Shown: in pieces, positions 46,986 through 59,287 of the stretch
Layout of the letters: every line of letters starts with the position of its first letter
How positions within the stretch are numbered: position 1 is the stretch's first letter
Assembly (NCBI GenBank): GCA_026545765.1
Contig: CM048839.1
Span: 60,881,677-60,945,676 of the forward strand
Source: Plantago major
Taxonomy: Eukaryota > Streptophyta > Magnoliopsida > Lamiales > Plantaginaceae
Length of the DNA stretch: 64,000 nt
Direction of reading: 5' to 3'
Notes under the pieces: generated by a model
Seen by the model: only the letters and a program-made list of their open reading frames with translations
What the model was told of the DNA's origin: nothing
The model's database searches: none
Made by a program: the position numbers and the translations under genes

Positions 46986-47866
46986 CTTTTTCAGCGATAA
47001 TCCATTCTGCCACGGGATCGATTTCCTGATTTTTTTTTGATTATCCAATCCAGTCACTTCCGTTGTTAATGTCAAAACCTGCCTCTTTGGTGAAATGTCT
47101 TTCGGGGCTTCACTGGGGGCTTGCTCATCTTTATCTTTTTGAGGTTCCATGTTCCCCGGATATTCGGCTAGGAAATCAGCTAGGACCTGGGCTTTTTTGG
47201 CAGATGGAGCTTGATACTCGATCGTATGATCTCCTAACTCAATTGTCCATTTAGCCAACCTTCCTGACTTCGAAGCGTCACCTAAGACTTATTTCAGATC
47301 GTGAGGACCACTATCTTGTGGGAACGGAAGTATGGCTTGAGCTTCCTGGAGGCCTCTACCAGACAATAGGCATACTTCTCTATTTCCTTGTAGTTTTTCT
47401 CCGCCGTTCCCAATACTTTGCTCAGGTAGTACACCGGAAGGTGTTCGTTCTTCTGTATGCGTACCAGGACGGAACTCACCACTTCAGGAGTGATGGCGAG
47501 ATAGATGTACAAGGGCTCTCCTTCTTCTGGTTTGGAAAGTAGAGGCGGGGAGGATAAATAGAGCTTCAAGTTCTCAAATGCCTCCTTGCACTCATTGTTC
47601 CATTCAAACTTGTCCGTTTTCCTTAGGATTTTGAAAAAAGGGAGGTTCTTTTCAGCTGATCTGGAAATGAAGCGGCTACGGGATATAACCTTCCATATGA
47701 GTCTCTGAACGTCCCTGAGTTTCTCCGGATGTGGAAGCTCCAATATGGCTTTTATCTTTTCTGGGTTTGCCTCGATCCCTCTCTGTGTCACCATATACCC
47801 CAAGAATTTTCCTCCAGTTACTCCAAATGTGCATTTGGCTGGATTGAGTTTCATTCCTTATTTTCT
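46986..47866 (-). pseudogene. Gypsy RT end and classical RNase H (Tat type), truncated
   Basis: MKLNPAKCTFGVTGGKFLGY and MVTQRGIEANPEKIKAILEL at 47854-47740 are the RT thumb region. LPFFKILRKTDKFEWNNECK, PLYIYLAITPEVVSSVLVR and YKEIEKYAYCLVEASRKLKP form the RNase H next to RT (to about 47294). AKWTIELGDHTIEYQ..VLADFLAEYP (47258-47150) leads to the linker. The RT palm, protease and gag should lie beyond 47866 but are replaced by a + strand Copia-type element. A frame break lies at about 47290. Confidence 0.85.
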
Positions 47867-48383
47867 TATCTGGAACGGGAACCCAGAAGTCAAAAAGGCT
47901 AAAGAACAAAAAGATAGCTTAAGATCTCTGAGACGGGAACTCAAACATCTGAATCACTCTATGAACGGGGAACACAAAAGAGAATAGTATAACTATCTGC
48001 AGTCAACTACTCTCTTGAATCTCGCACTATTTCTATCTTGATGAAAAACTTGGGAAAATCCTAAGTATAAGATGATTCGATCTGACAGTGCCCTTGCTCA
48101 AAGCAATTGTGATTCGGATAGCTAATAGCCAAAATTCATTAAATGGGCACAATTACACTTGTTGATTGTGATCATTCTTTGGAGAAGCAATGGTGACCCT
48201 TGATGAATTCAAGCGCTTGATCTGAGCAATGAAATTAATTCACGATAAATAGTGGAGTAAAAATTCGACAAAAGACCACTTTGCATTTAATGCCGAAGTT
48301 ACTTTTGATCATGCCGGCTTGCAAATCACAGATACGTACACACAAAATCAATTTGTATGTATTTGTCTGTTGAGATTCACTTG

Positions 48384-48396
48384 CTATATATATAGG
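48384..48396 (+). promoter_or_regulatory. TATA box 5' of the extra ORF (element III)
   Basis: CTATATATATAGG lies ~190 bases before the ATG at 48584. The same box occurs at nearly the same distance (about 200 bases) ahead of the extra ORF on the - strand (59488-59500), with similar flanking sequence (GCATTTAATG upstream; AGGAATTGG/AGGATTTTGG downstream). This suggests an internal promoter rather than readthrough from the LTR. Confidence 0.55.
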
Positions 48397-48583
48397 ATTT
48401 TGGCAAAGAAAATCACTTTTGCCTAATCCGAAATTTCAACTTGCATCAAAACAGCAAAAATCTTCTCCTAATCCTTTGAAACCTCTCTAAAATCTCTGCA
48501 AATCTTGATTAAGTTTTTCTGTAAAGAATCACTCAATCGAATCTCTTTCAAACACTAGCTTCAAATCCTTAGTATATAAAGAG

Positions 48584-51500
48584 ATGGCCTCCAAGATCAC
48601 TTCTACACAGAAACCCCAATCCTTCACTGGTACTGCTGAAAAGCAAGCACCAGAGTTGGTTATTGTTAACAATCGACTGGTAGGAGCTTTCAATCCTGAC
48701 CATTGGACTTCAAGTCACAGAATGATTTGGGGAGGTGCCATGGTTGAGGAATACCTCACTGCTGCAATAGAAAACCAAAGTGACAGAAAATTGATTCTTG
48801 ACATTCTTGAAAAGGCACAAATCAAGGGTTTTCTATCTGCTCGCCCTAGCGGAATTTCATCACTTGATGTGTTCGAATTTTACAACAACTCCAGGATTAT
48901 TTCCTGTGTATCTGAAGGCACTGAAATAGTGTCTATCAAAACCTCAGTCCAAGGAAAGGAAATCCTTCTGGACTTAACAACTTTCTGTAAGTTGTTTGAG
49001 GTTCAAAATCTTGGAAAGGATTTTGAAATAAATACCAAGGATGAGGAACTCCTTGAAGGTGTTAAAGAACTTTACAGTGATGTGTGTGATCTTGAGAAAT
49101 CAGATACACCACCGAGTTCAAGCTTCTTGACATCCGAACCGGACATCTGTTAGTTCCTTTGGGATGTCTTGGCTTGCATTCTTCATAGATGCTTTGATGG
49201 TCTACAAGGAGGTCTTGACGGATAAGCCAAGAACGATGGATCATGATGTTCTTCTTGAATCAACAAGACAAAAGGCGGAAAACCCTTTTAAGCGGGAAAT
49301 ACGCCTTTCGAAGTTTGTGAAGAAGATTCAAGGCTTGAGCCTAAGATTGTCAAAGGACTAGCTGAGCCAAAGGCCACGATGAGCTATGGTGCGAAGATAT
49401 GCTACTTCTTTGGAAAAGCGGCATTGAGCTCGGAGAGGCATTTGAAATAGCCATGAGAACCTACTCTACAAATATGAGTATACAAACTTGATGAAAAGGT
49501 TCTTGGGTCTCGGAAAGGTTCTAAGCGAAATGCGAAAAGGTATCTGAAGAAAAGGTTGCGACCAAGAAGCCCAGAACTTCAAGAAAGAAGTCTGCTGGCA
49601 AATCAGAAGGCACACCCAAAGAGGTTGTCAATTCTCAGTTATCTACAAGCATGGCAGATGAACTCATCATTCTTTGCAAAGAGTTATCAACTCTTGAACA
49701 AGTAGACTCGGAAGAGAAAGTGCTTTCGAAATGTTGCGACTAATGCGAGAAAGCCTTGGCGATGAACTCATAAATCTTGCCAAAGTGGTGAAAAGCACCA
49801 AGCCCCATCTGCAGAAACCGCAGGAATAATGGACCAATCAGTTCCCAATGCTGATGAGAGCTCTGACGATGAAGATGATGAACTAGTCATCTCTCAAGTC
49901 CTAGAAAAATCCAAGAGGACTAAAGTTACTGAACAAATGGCGGTGATAAAATATCCAAGAAGAACCTACACCACAGGTTGCTGAACCTATAGCAAAGGTT
50001 GTTGGTGCAAACACATCATCAGGGAATGACTCTCTTGCACAACTTCACAAAGCCCTGATGAGTGGTATCTTAGTTTTAACAGATGCTGATGGAAATGCCA
50101 CATCTAAGAATCTGGAAGAACACTCAACTGATCAATCTTCTGCTTCCAGACAACCACAACAACCACAAACACAACAACCACAACAGCCACAAGTGGTTGA
50201 TGAAATGGTAAATGAACTCCATTTCGAAATACCAATATCTGATATCTTTGAAGAAAATCACGTAATTGGCGATTCTGACTCAATGAGAGGATCAAGCGAG
50301 ACATCTACTCGGAATGATCAACCAGGAGGCAACTGAGTTGCATACTCGGGGAAGGTGTGAAGTACCGAAACTTCAAACAAAAGCGAATTAGGACAAGGCG
50401 ACCAATGTATAGAAAGGTCACAAGTTCCAGAGACCAATCGACTTGAAGCTCGGGTAAATGGTGGTTTAACTCTTACCTTGTGAAAATTTTATATTTATAA
50501 ATCTTATTACCTTATAAGAATCTCTTTATTCTGGTGAGTTAGAAGCGGAAAAAAGAGGAAGTGAAAAGCTTACCTCGAGATCTTGAAAAGAGGTTCCTTC
50601 AACCTCAACTCTTGAGAAATTTGAGCACTGCACGGTAAATGATTCTTAAAAGAACCAACTTTTAGGTAAAAATGTTTGTATGATCATTAATGATAAATGT
50701 TTCTAAGGCTCCAACCGAGATGGAAGAAGATAAGGCGAAATGCGAGACAAACCGAAACCAACAAGATTTACAAGCACACATCTTGAGCCTTCAAACTTGA
50801 AGGTATATGAAAATCGATGATAAGTACTCTTCAGCCTGGGTTATCTTAAAACTTCTTCTAAATTATTCAATACTATCTACTTACAGGCTCAATCAGAAGT
50901 AGAAGTGCAAGGGGACAAAGTTGCGACATCCCCTGCACCTATGGAAATTGATGAGGCATCAAGGGCTTCATCATAAGAAAAGATTCCAGAGACTGCACAA
51001 GTCTCTGAGAGACAAGTATCTGAGCCTCCCATGGAGGTAATTGACCTCTCAGATATCTGACTTGTCACTTAAAGTTCTTCTTGATAAAAATTCCTAAGTA
51101 TTGTAATAATGTTAATTCTCAGGTTCAAGAAAGAAAGGTTGATGAGGACCAGACTTCCAAGTCTCCACCTCACCACAAGATATCTGAGACACCAATTGTC
51201 CCAGTAGAACAAGTATCTAAGCCTGATGTTCTTACTCAGGTAACTCAGAAACTAAACTACACTTCTACTCAGATATCTACCAAAGTTTTGAAACTCACTC
51301 AAAACTCTTTCTTTCAGGCTCAAACAGATGCAAAGCAGGTTCCCATTGAAGAAACAAGGACTACTTCACTTCTTCAAAGCTCACACTTTGCCAAAGCACA
51401 TTCAATGCTTCAAGAAATGGCGAAGTTAAGGTGCTCGATCTCTCGAAATATTGAGAATAAGCGATCAACCAACCAGACGGGCACGAGCTCTTGACACGAA

Positions 51501-54092
51501 ACATATGTCCAAGCAATGTTCGCTCTGAGAACAACACACGATTCGACTACTACAAGGAATTTTCGGAGAAGTGGCGCATAGTTTGATACATGCCTTTGAG
51601 CAGGCGGATGATCGAAAAAGATTACGAGATGGCATTCAAGCGAGTTACTGAGACTACGCAATTCATACCTTCTGAACAAGAAGAAGTTAATGGGCAGAAG
51701 ATCACTATCCCGGAAGTGATCAATCTTGTATCTGAAGATGAGGAGGAAGAAATGAATGAAAATTTCTTTGATGAACCTCCCACTAATCATCACCAAAAGG
51801 ATGATAATGATAAAAAGGATGATGATGATGATGCTCCTGCACCAGGAACCGGAGGAATTTCACAGAGAAACAATGCCTCAGCTGCTGAAAAGCAAACTGA
51901 GAAGACTTAACAGAAATCTCCGTCTTCATCACCTCAGAAATCTACTCATCCATCTTCTCACCAACACGCAGTTCCTACTGAGCAAGTAGTTGAGCTTTCT
52001 GAAGAAAACAATCAGAAAATAATAAACACTCAGACCAGAAGTGCTCAACTCAGACAACTGTTGGAAGAAGAACAACAGCTCCATCTTCAACTGGAAGATC
52101 AAATAGCTCAATCCAGAGAAAGGCTTGATCAACTAGAAGATCAATACCTCAAAGAAATGAATGCTTACTCTGCGGTTAACGAGCTACGGGATGCTGTGCA
52201 CGAGATCGCCAAAGAACTCGATACTGAAGAAGTATCTGAAGTCAAGCATGATGCTAAGGCTGCATCATCTTCGAAAGAAGTACCATCCTCCTCCCAGAAA
52301 GGAAAGAAACCAATCTCTGAGATGGTTCTTTGGACTTGATACAATTGATGAAAATGTCGAGAGGATGAAGATCACTGGGCTAATCCCTCAGATGATGAAG
52401 AAGACAAGACCTTGGCAGGACACCGCCATGAACATCTAGCGGTTTCTCACTTAAAAAGAAAGTTGATTGCTCCTACAATCTTCAACAAACTGCCAAACGT
52501 TCACTCTCAAGAGTACATGAGCAGGTACCAAGTACTAGCTACTCTGAATAAGGAGATGTCTTCACAAAACAAGGAAGTAATTGCCTCAGTCCCCTCTGAA
52601 ATGAGAAAGTTCACTGAGCTCATCACTCAGAGAACAACTAGCATGATCATTGCTCAGAAAGATGCAGGAATGACAAGGGACGATGATGTGTCTTTAGCTG
52701 AAAAAGCTTTTCAAGAGGCAAGTTACACTGCTGGAAAAGCAGATGCCATCCTAGGCCCATTGGCAGAGCTCACTGATAAGGACAATGGACTTATCAAGCA
52801 AAATCAGGAGCTCAAAGCCGAAATTCAGAAGTTGGACACTGCCTACAACTATTTACAAGGGCATTTTGACTCTCTCTCAGATTCCTTTATGAGACTGAGT
52901 CAGCCAACAATGACTAAGGGGGAAAGAAAGTACAAATCTGGACCTCAAAGTCAGGGGGAATGGGAAGAAGGAGATGAAAACAAGAAGAAATCTGGAGCTG
53001 GTGCTGCTCAGAAAGGAAGAAGAAAAACTTCCCAGCCACCACTCAGAATCTATGAATCCTCCTCAAGCCAAGCTGCTTCCCAGAGACCTACTGAAGGAAC
53101 CAAAATGGTAACAAGGGCCATGGCACAGAAACCTCCAAGGAGTACCAAGGCTCGAGGAGACAAGTTAGAGGATTGATGAATCTTACGAAGAAGAAGAAGG
53201 TCAAATCAAGTCCCTGGGCAATGAAGAAGGCTGCAAAGATCTCACAAGAATTGATCTTGATGAAGATGATGAAGAGGCTGATGAAGATGAAGCTCCTCTT
53301 CACAGAAAAAGGAAACTTGAAAGCCTAACTGAGCCCATAGTCAAAAGCCCTAGCGACTAAAACTCCCTCTGGAAATACCAAGTCTATCCAGGTGGTAGTT
53401 CTTCAAGCAACAACCCCAAAGAGAATTCAAGATGTAAAAGGAACAGTGAGAGTCGAACAAAGACAAAGTCAACTTCCACTCAGGCCAGAAGAAGCCAAAA
53501 TTGAGTATGTGAAGTATGACAATGATTCCTCTGTCTACAGGTGCATCAATCAGAAAAATGGCTATTGGATTCTGGAACTGAAGCATCTATTGGTAAATTC
53601 AAGATTTCCAGAACCAATCCTCAAACAGCTTATGGCATGGAGAAAGAATAAACCTACCTTGATCAACACCAATCACATCAAAGCATAGTTGGATTTTGAA
53701 GTTGTCAAGAGAATGAAGCCATGAAGAAGGACCTCTCGATGATTGTCCATATGGAAAGCGGATGATGTGCACAAAATTCGAATATCACAGAACAGCACAA
53801 GACCAAGACTTGCTGTGGAACCCATGAGTCGTTCTATCCGATGAAGATCAATACAGGTGACATCGATATCCGAAGATTATCTATGGATACTTCAAGCTTT
53901 CGGATATCGAATAGAGCATGCCCGAAGTGGGGAAAGTACCTATGGGTCAAGCATTTTTCAAAGAAAAATCCTACCAAAACCTACAAAGAAGTCTGTGGAT
54001 TTGCCAGAGACACAGAGATGCTTGTCAGAACTCTTCTCTACGATTATTCTGATGACATCAAAAGGTTTGGAGATAGGAAATTTGCAGACTGA
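48584..54092 (+). pseudogene. Extra ORF of element III, long and apparently intron-bearing
   Basis: The ATG follows TATATAAAGAG. The first 189 residues hold the globular domain (VNNRLVGAFNPDHWTS, LILDILEKAQIKGFLSARPS, VFEFYNNSRII, SVQGKEILLDLTTFCKLFEV), resembling that of the 5047 ORF. Low-complexity acidic/Gln/Ser-rich parts follow. From 50454 to 51317 short frame-compatible blocks are separated by GT..AG intervals. Then comes VINLVSEDEEEE (51717), a coiled coil (52061-52330), a basic region (52920-53160) and the conserved tail (GYWILELKHLLVN 53562; KYLWVKHFSKKN 53938) with the end at 54092. Many frame breaks cluster at 49150-51650 and 53690-53950. The function of this protein is unknown. 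Confidence 0.65.
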
Positions 54093-54469
54093 TCCATAGA
54101 AATTTTGTTGAAGACTTGAAGATTGAAGACTTGAAGACTAGTTCTTTAGGATGTTTACTTGGAGCTTGGTTACTCCTGTTGTCCTAATTTACTATGTAAT
54201 TTTTCCTGTATCTTGCTGACTGAGCTTAACTGTATCATGTATTTAAGTTATCTGTAATCTTTAGTTGTGACTTATCTGAAGAACTTACTCTCAGATAGTA
54301 TTCTATAAAAGATAACTTGTCAGCAAAGATCACACCTTGTGATTTGGTTGATGTCTACTTTCTGCACTTAATTATATGATTTGAAAGATCTTAAGAAATG
54401 ATTAAGTGGTGGATTGTTTCCTCATCCAGAATTGTAATAAGGAAGATAGTTATCGTTGACTGATCAAAA

Positions 54470-54480
54470 TGGGGGAAATT
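54470..54480 (+). other. Polypurine tract of element III
   Basis: TGGGGGAAATT directly precedes the LTR start TGTTAGATAT. Similar motifs lie at 52918 and 52955. Confidence 0.65.
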
Positions 54481-56176
54481 TGTTAGATATTTTGTTAGAA
54501 TATCTGTTTAGATTTTGTTCAGCAACATGATGACTTATCTTAGTCTCAGAAAGGTGATTAGTACTCTTGGTTCACTTGAACATTGTAAAAGAGGAAACCC
54601 ACTAAGTATGATAGTCTAGCTAATCTTGTATAGGATGTTAGGTCTCAAATTGTAATTTTTATTTTATGAAGAGAAGACCAAGAAGAAGACATCCAAGCAG
54701 AAAGCTCAACAACTATTGAAGACTTGAAGAAAACTGCACAAGATTACTAAATCTGTTATTCAGATATCTTAGCCAGATATCTTGTAGACGCAAACAGTTT
54801 CAAACAAACTGTGTAACAAGAGATATCTGAGAAATGAGATACATATCTGAAGACAAGGAAAGTGTCCACAGATATCTATTCTCAGATACCTTGAGCGTTA
54901 AACTGCTTTACGAAAAAGAAACATATATTGCAAACAAAGTTGTTTCAAATAACAAGTGGTATCGAAGAATGAAGATAAGGATATGCAAAGAATCGGACAA
55001 CAAGTCTAGTCTACGATAAAGCATAATTCCGTTGACACTACAGGACAAAAAGTATAGTACAATGCATTTAATGCAGAGATGTACGAGTAAAAGCAACAAA
55101 GAACTTCGAGAAGAAGACAAAACTCTATAAAGATTATACACACAGATATCGATAGTTTGAATTTGAGCCTAACGGATACTATCAAAACGGCACTCAAATT
55201 CATCTATAAATATCAACACTTAGACAGCTTGAGAGATACACACTGAACACAGAACACTGAATACGCTGAAACTTACGATCTCTGATCTTACTCTCTCAAA
55301 GCTTCTTACTTATTATCAAAGCTTTCTGTTGCGACTAAAGCTTGTGATCTTGAGTAAACACTGAAGTTCTAAGTGTCCTGATCCTAAACAAGCAAAGCTA
55401 TCTGTGAAGGAGTTGAATCAAAAGATCAACTATCTGAGATTCATTCTCTTGAACAGATATCATAAGACTTGGGTCAGTAAAATCGAACTAGATACCATAC
55501 GTTGTAAAGTGTATTAAGTAACTTAGTTCACAGAGCTATCTGAATAACTGAAAAGTTATTAAGACGCTCATCTGACAACTCAAATCGAAACCAACACCAA
55601 AACCGGCGTGGAGTACAGGAAGTACTTAGTTTGAAAAATCAGGGAATAACTCCAAGGTTACTGGAGTATAGGAAGTACTTGATTTGGGAAACTAAGGAAT
55701 AACTCCAAGGTTTTTGAGTATAGGAAGTACTTAGCTTGGGAAGCTAGGGAACAACTCAAAGGTTTCTGAGTATAGGAAGTACTTGGCTGAAGAAGCTAGG
55801 GAACAACTCAGGGGGAACTTTTGGTTGGGAACCAATTGTTCAGAATCTTAGAATAGGATTTTTGTAAGGTTATCTCAATTATCTGTTCTAGTGAATTCTA
55901 GGTCTCTGATAGACCGAAGTGGATTAGTTGGAGGATTACGCCACCTCCAGATACCACTATACTTGCTGTGTCATTTACTTTTCTGTATTTATACTTCAGC
56001 AACACACACACACTTATTAACTGTTTCTACATTTATCTCTATTAAGTCTTCCGCACTCTGATTCTAAGTATCAGATATCCATTCAGATATCTGAGAAATA
56101 TTTGTTATCGACAAAAGTTTTAAAAGACTATTCACCCCCCCTCTAGTCTTTTACTTTGCCGTTATCTGGACCAACA
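54481..56176 (+). repeat. 3' LTR of element III (1.7 kb)
   Basis: TGTTAGATAT..GGACCAACA, directly after the polypurine tract. The CTATTCACCCCCCCTCTAG block near the end is typical of Copia LTRs just before the primer site. It is rich in the palindrome AGATATCT and holds a 52-base tandem repeat (55610-55820). After 56176 the sequence is CACTA transposase. Confidence 0.8.
55610..55820 (+). repeat. 52-53-base tandem repeat in the LTR, four copies
   Basis: GAGTATAGGAAGTACTT followed by GGAA.CTAGGGAA.AACTC.AAGGTT recurs from 55611, 55664, 55716 and 55768 with small differences. Confidence 0.9.
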
Positions 56177-58985
56177 GAAACAGTTCGATAAGACCTACCC
56201 GGAGTTTGCAGCCGAGCCTAGAAATGTACGCTTGGGGCTTTGTACGGATGGTTTTAACCCGTTTGAAAATGACCGGAAGTACTCTTGTTGGCCAGTCATG
56301 CTGACACCGTACAACCTGCCCCCCGGTGAGTGCATGAAGGAACCATTCATGTTCTTGACTGTGTTGGTGCGGGCGGATGATCCGTCCGGATTTGGATGTG
56401 TTCTTGCAGCCCCTAATCAAAGAGCTGATTGAGTTGTGGTAAAATGGTATCCCGGCATATGATGTGTCAACAAAGAAGAACTTTACGTTGAGAGCAGCAC
56501 TACTGTGGACCGTGAGTGATTTTCCTGCGTACTCCATGCTATCTGGAAGGAAAACCGCAGGCTTTAATGCTTGTGCACATTGTATGGAAGACATTGATGC
56601 ATTTAGACTGAAGGAGAGCGGAAAGGAATGTTGGTTTGACTGTCATAGTAGGTTTCTACCAAAGGACCATACGTTCAGGAAGAACAAGACTCAATTCTTG
56701 AAAAACAAAGTAATGAACAAAGGCGCCCCGAGACAACTTACTGGTGTAGAAATACTTGCGGAGATAGATAGGTTGGGTCTTATGAAAGTGTCTGAAGTTG
56801 GGTCGGAAAAGCATAACAAGAAAATTAGCAAAAATTGTGGATGGAAGAAGAGAAGCATATTCTGGGACTTGCCTTATTGGAGCAGTCTTCTTATACATCA
56901 CAACTTGGATTTCATGCACATTGAGAAGAACGTGTTCGAGAACTTTTTCAACACGATTTGCAACATTCCCGGAAAAACAAAGGATACCCCTAAATCTAGA
57001 GCCGGGTTGGATACATTGTGTAAAAGGCCCGAGTTGACAAAGCAGAATGATAAGGAGCAGTGGCCCAAGGCATGCTACACAATTGACACTGAATCTAGGA
57101 ACAAACTATTTGATTGGGTGAGGGGATTGAAGTTCCCCGACAATTACGTCTCGAAGTTGGGGCGGTGTGTGGATGTGAAGAGGACAAAGATGTACGGGAT
57201 GAAGTGCCACGATTGTCATGTGTTCATGGAGAGGCTTCTCCCTGTTGCATTTAGAGAAATGCTACCTAAACCTGTATGGATTGCTCTCACAGAGCTGAGC
57301 TTATTTTTCAAGAATTTATGCTCAAGAGTGCTTGACGATGAAGTGTTAGCAAATCTTGAAAGCAACATACCATTGATTATATGCAAGCTCGAGCATATCT
57401 TTCCACCAAGCTTCTTTGATTCTATGGAGCACTTGCCGGTTCACCTCCCACATGAAGCGAGGCTTGCTGGACCGGTTCAGTATCGATGGATGTATCCATT
57501 CGAGAGGTGTGTAATAAAGCTAATCATTTACTTATAAAGTGTGAATTTTCCCAAGTTACATTGTCTTACCTCAATATATATACATTACAGATACTTGGGG
57601 AAATTGAAAAGGTATGTCAACAACAGAGGCAAGCCTGAGGGATCGATGGCCAATGCATACGTGCGAGAGGAAGCTGTAACCTTCTGCTCCTATTACTTTG
57701 GGGACCATGTCCCGACGAAGGCATCTAGGCCGTCTAGAAACGCAGACACATTTGAAGTTCAAGAGGATGATGACGTTGCCATTTAAATTTTTAAGGTCTC
57801 GGGGAGACCTATTGGAGAAGAAAAGATAGAATGGCTGACGGATAAGGAGCTGAAGGCAGCCACATATTATGTCCTCTCGAACTGTACTGAAGTTGACAAA
57901 TTTATGGAGATTTATGCTCGGTGTATAGCTTTCTTATGCTAACACATGGATTTTAACTTCTAACTACTATATATATCTAATCATGTAATCGTGTCCACGG
58001 CCTTTTCAAACAGAAGAATCCAACAATGGCAGATGACGTAATTGAAGAACTGCTTCAAGAGAAGTTGGAAACAGAATTTGCAGATTGGTTCAAGGAGTAT
58101 GTACGAAATCCTGTCAACAAAGTCACATGTCCTTTCTTAGAATCTCTAGCAGAGGGACCAAACAGAAAGGTCTCCACATTCTCATCGTACATAGTAAATG
58201 GTCTTAGGTTTCACACAATTGAGTCTAACACCGCCATGGCCACAAGCAATTCTGGGGTGTGTGTCAGGGGGCAAGATCAAGATGCAACTGATGATTTGTA
58301 TGATTTCTACGGGAACCTGAGAAGAATTGTGCGGCTTGAATATCTGGGGTTTCCTTCGAAAAGAACCTTTCTATTTGATGTTGACTGGTATGATCATACT
58401 CCAAGTGGTACGAGGAAACACGAGCTCTATCAGATGGTAGAAATTAACCATAGGAAGAGGTATCGCTAAGTATGAACCGTTTATCTTGGCGACTCAAGCA
58501 CGCCAGGTGGTGTTTATTGAATATCCAAGCCTCAAACGCGATAAGGCTGACTGGTTGGCTGTGATGCATATACAGGCCCACTCCAGAGTAGAGTACATTG
58601 ATAAGGACAACTCAATTACCAACTCGTACTAAGAAGAGATCATCGATCAAACAGTGAGAAAGCCTGTACAAGCTGATGATGAGTTCATAAACCTGCATGA
58701 AGACCAATTTATAGACTTAACAATAGCCGAGGAGGACGAGGGTATGTGTGTAGTGTATGCTTAGTTGTTATGTGTATATATGCTTAGTTGTTGATTATCC
58801 CAACTTTTTGTGCTTTAATATATGTCAAATGTATATGTTTTACATGCCTATTCATGTATTCTTTACTAACACATTATTTCCTGCAATTTCTTATATGCTC
58901 TTGCAGATGCCGCGCCAAAGTAAGTCCACATACCTTCCTCCCGGGTGTAGGGGTACTAGGGGAGTCCATGGGGTTCTGGTGCGGG
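56177..58985 (+). pseudogene. CACTA (En/Spm) TNP2-like transposase, truncated on both sides
   Basis: Starts mid-gene: FDKTYPEFAAEPRNVRLGLC, TDGFNPFENDRKYSCWPVM, YNLPPGECMKEPFMFLTVLV. After a frame change near 56398, the long frame 56464-57537 gives AYDVSTKKNFTLRAALLWTV, DFPAYSMLSGRKTAGFNACA (TNP2 core) and KCHDCHVFMERLLPVAFR. The DUF4218-type end is split by an intron near 57530-57591 (HLPVHLPHEARLAGPVQYRW, YLGKLKRYVNNRGKPEGSMA). The DUF4216-type part (VNGLRFHTIESNTAMATSNS, LEYLGFPSKRTFLFDVDWYD) lies at 58026-58460, with a frame break at ~58460 and a continuation to 58740. The first exon of a further gene may begin at 58909 (MPRQSKSTYLPPGCRG). Neither CACTA end is in view. This protein cuts and joins CACTA elements; this copy is not functional. 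Confidence 0.85.
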
Positions 58986-58989
58986 TAGT

Positions 58990-59287
58990 ACACGAGCGAG
59001 TGGAGCTACTAGTCCTCTGGGTGCAGCAGATAAAAACCTGTAGATATGGGAATTCTTCAACATCCCCAATATCAGTTTCCTTTCTGGTTTTGAAGGTATA
59101 ACTGCTGGTACATATTTCTTCACTAAGAATGCTCCCCAATTCATTTTATGACTAGGGTTCCATCAAGAAGGGTGAATTCTCCCAGAAGGCGTTTATTCAA
59201 CACCTTAAGTTCTTTTCCTCCTTGCTTTTCAGCAGGAGTAGATGATCCGGCCTTAGGGTTTTTGGTGGTCATCTTCTTGGGTGCCAT
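58990..59287 (-). pseudogene. Head of extra ORF, element IV
   Basis: The ATG at 59287 follows TATATAAAGAG, as at 48584. It reads MAPKKMTTKNPKAGSSTPAE and LKVLNKRLLGEFTLLDG, then, after a TAA at about 59142, NWGAFLVKKYVPAV and RKLILGMLKNSHIYRFLSA. These align with LVIVNNRLVGAFNP, IWGGAMVEEYLTAA and RKLILDILEKAQIKGFLSA of the 48584 ORF. Similarity is lost between about 59015 and 58960. Confidence 0.7.

Larger units (their letters stand above)
47867..56176 (+). mobile_element. Sirevirus-like element III, 5'-truncated
   Basis: Begins inside the untranslated stretch after pol: CTGGAACGGG..CCAGAA at 47867 matches the inverse at 60070-60085, just after the RNase H of the - strand element. It continues through a leader, the extra ORF, a polypurine tract and a 1.7-kb LTR. 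Gag, pol and 5' LTR are absent. It abuts Gypsy RT on the left and a TNP2 gene on the right. Confidence 0.75.

Noticed and set aside
48584..54092. A large, multi-exon host nuclear gene
   Set aside because: Its N-terminal part recurs right after Copia RT/RNase H (59287, - strand) and its C-terminal part recurs in the Gypsy insertion. It is followed by a polypurine tract and an LTR, so it belongs to a retrotransposon.
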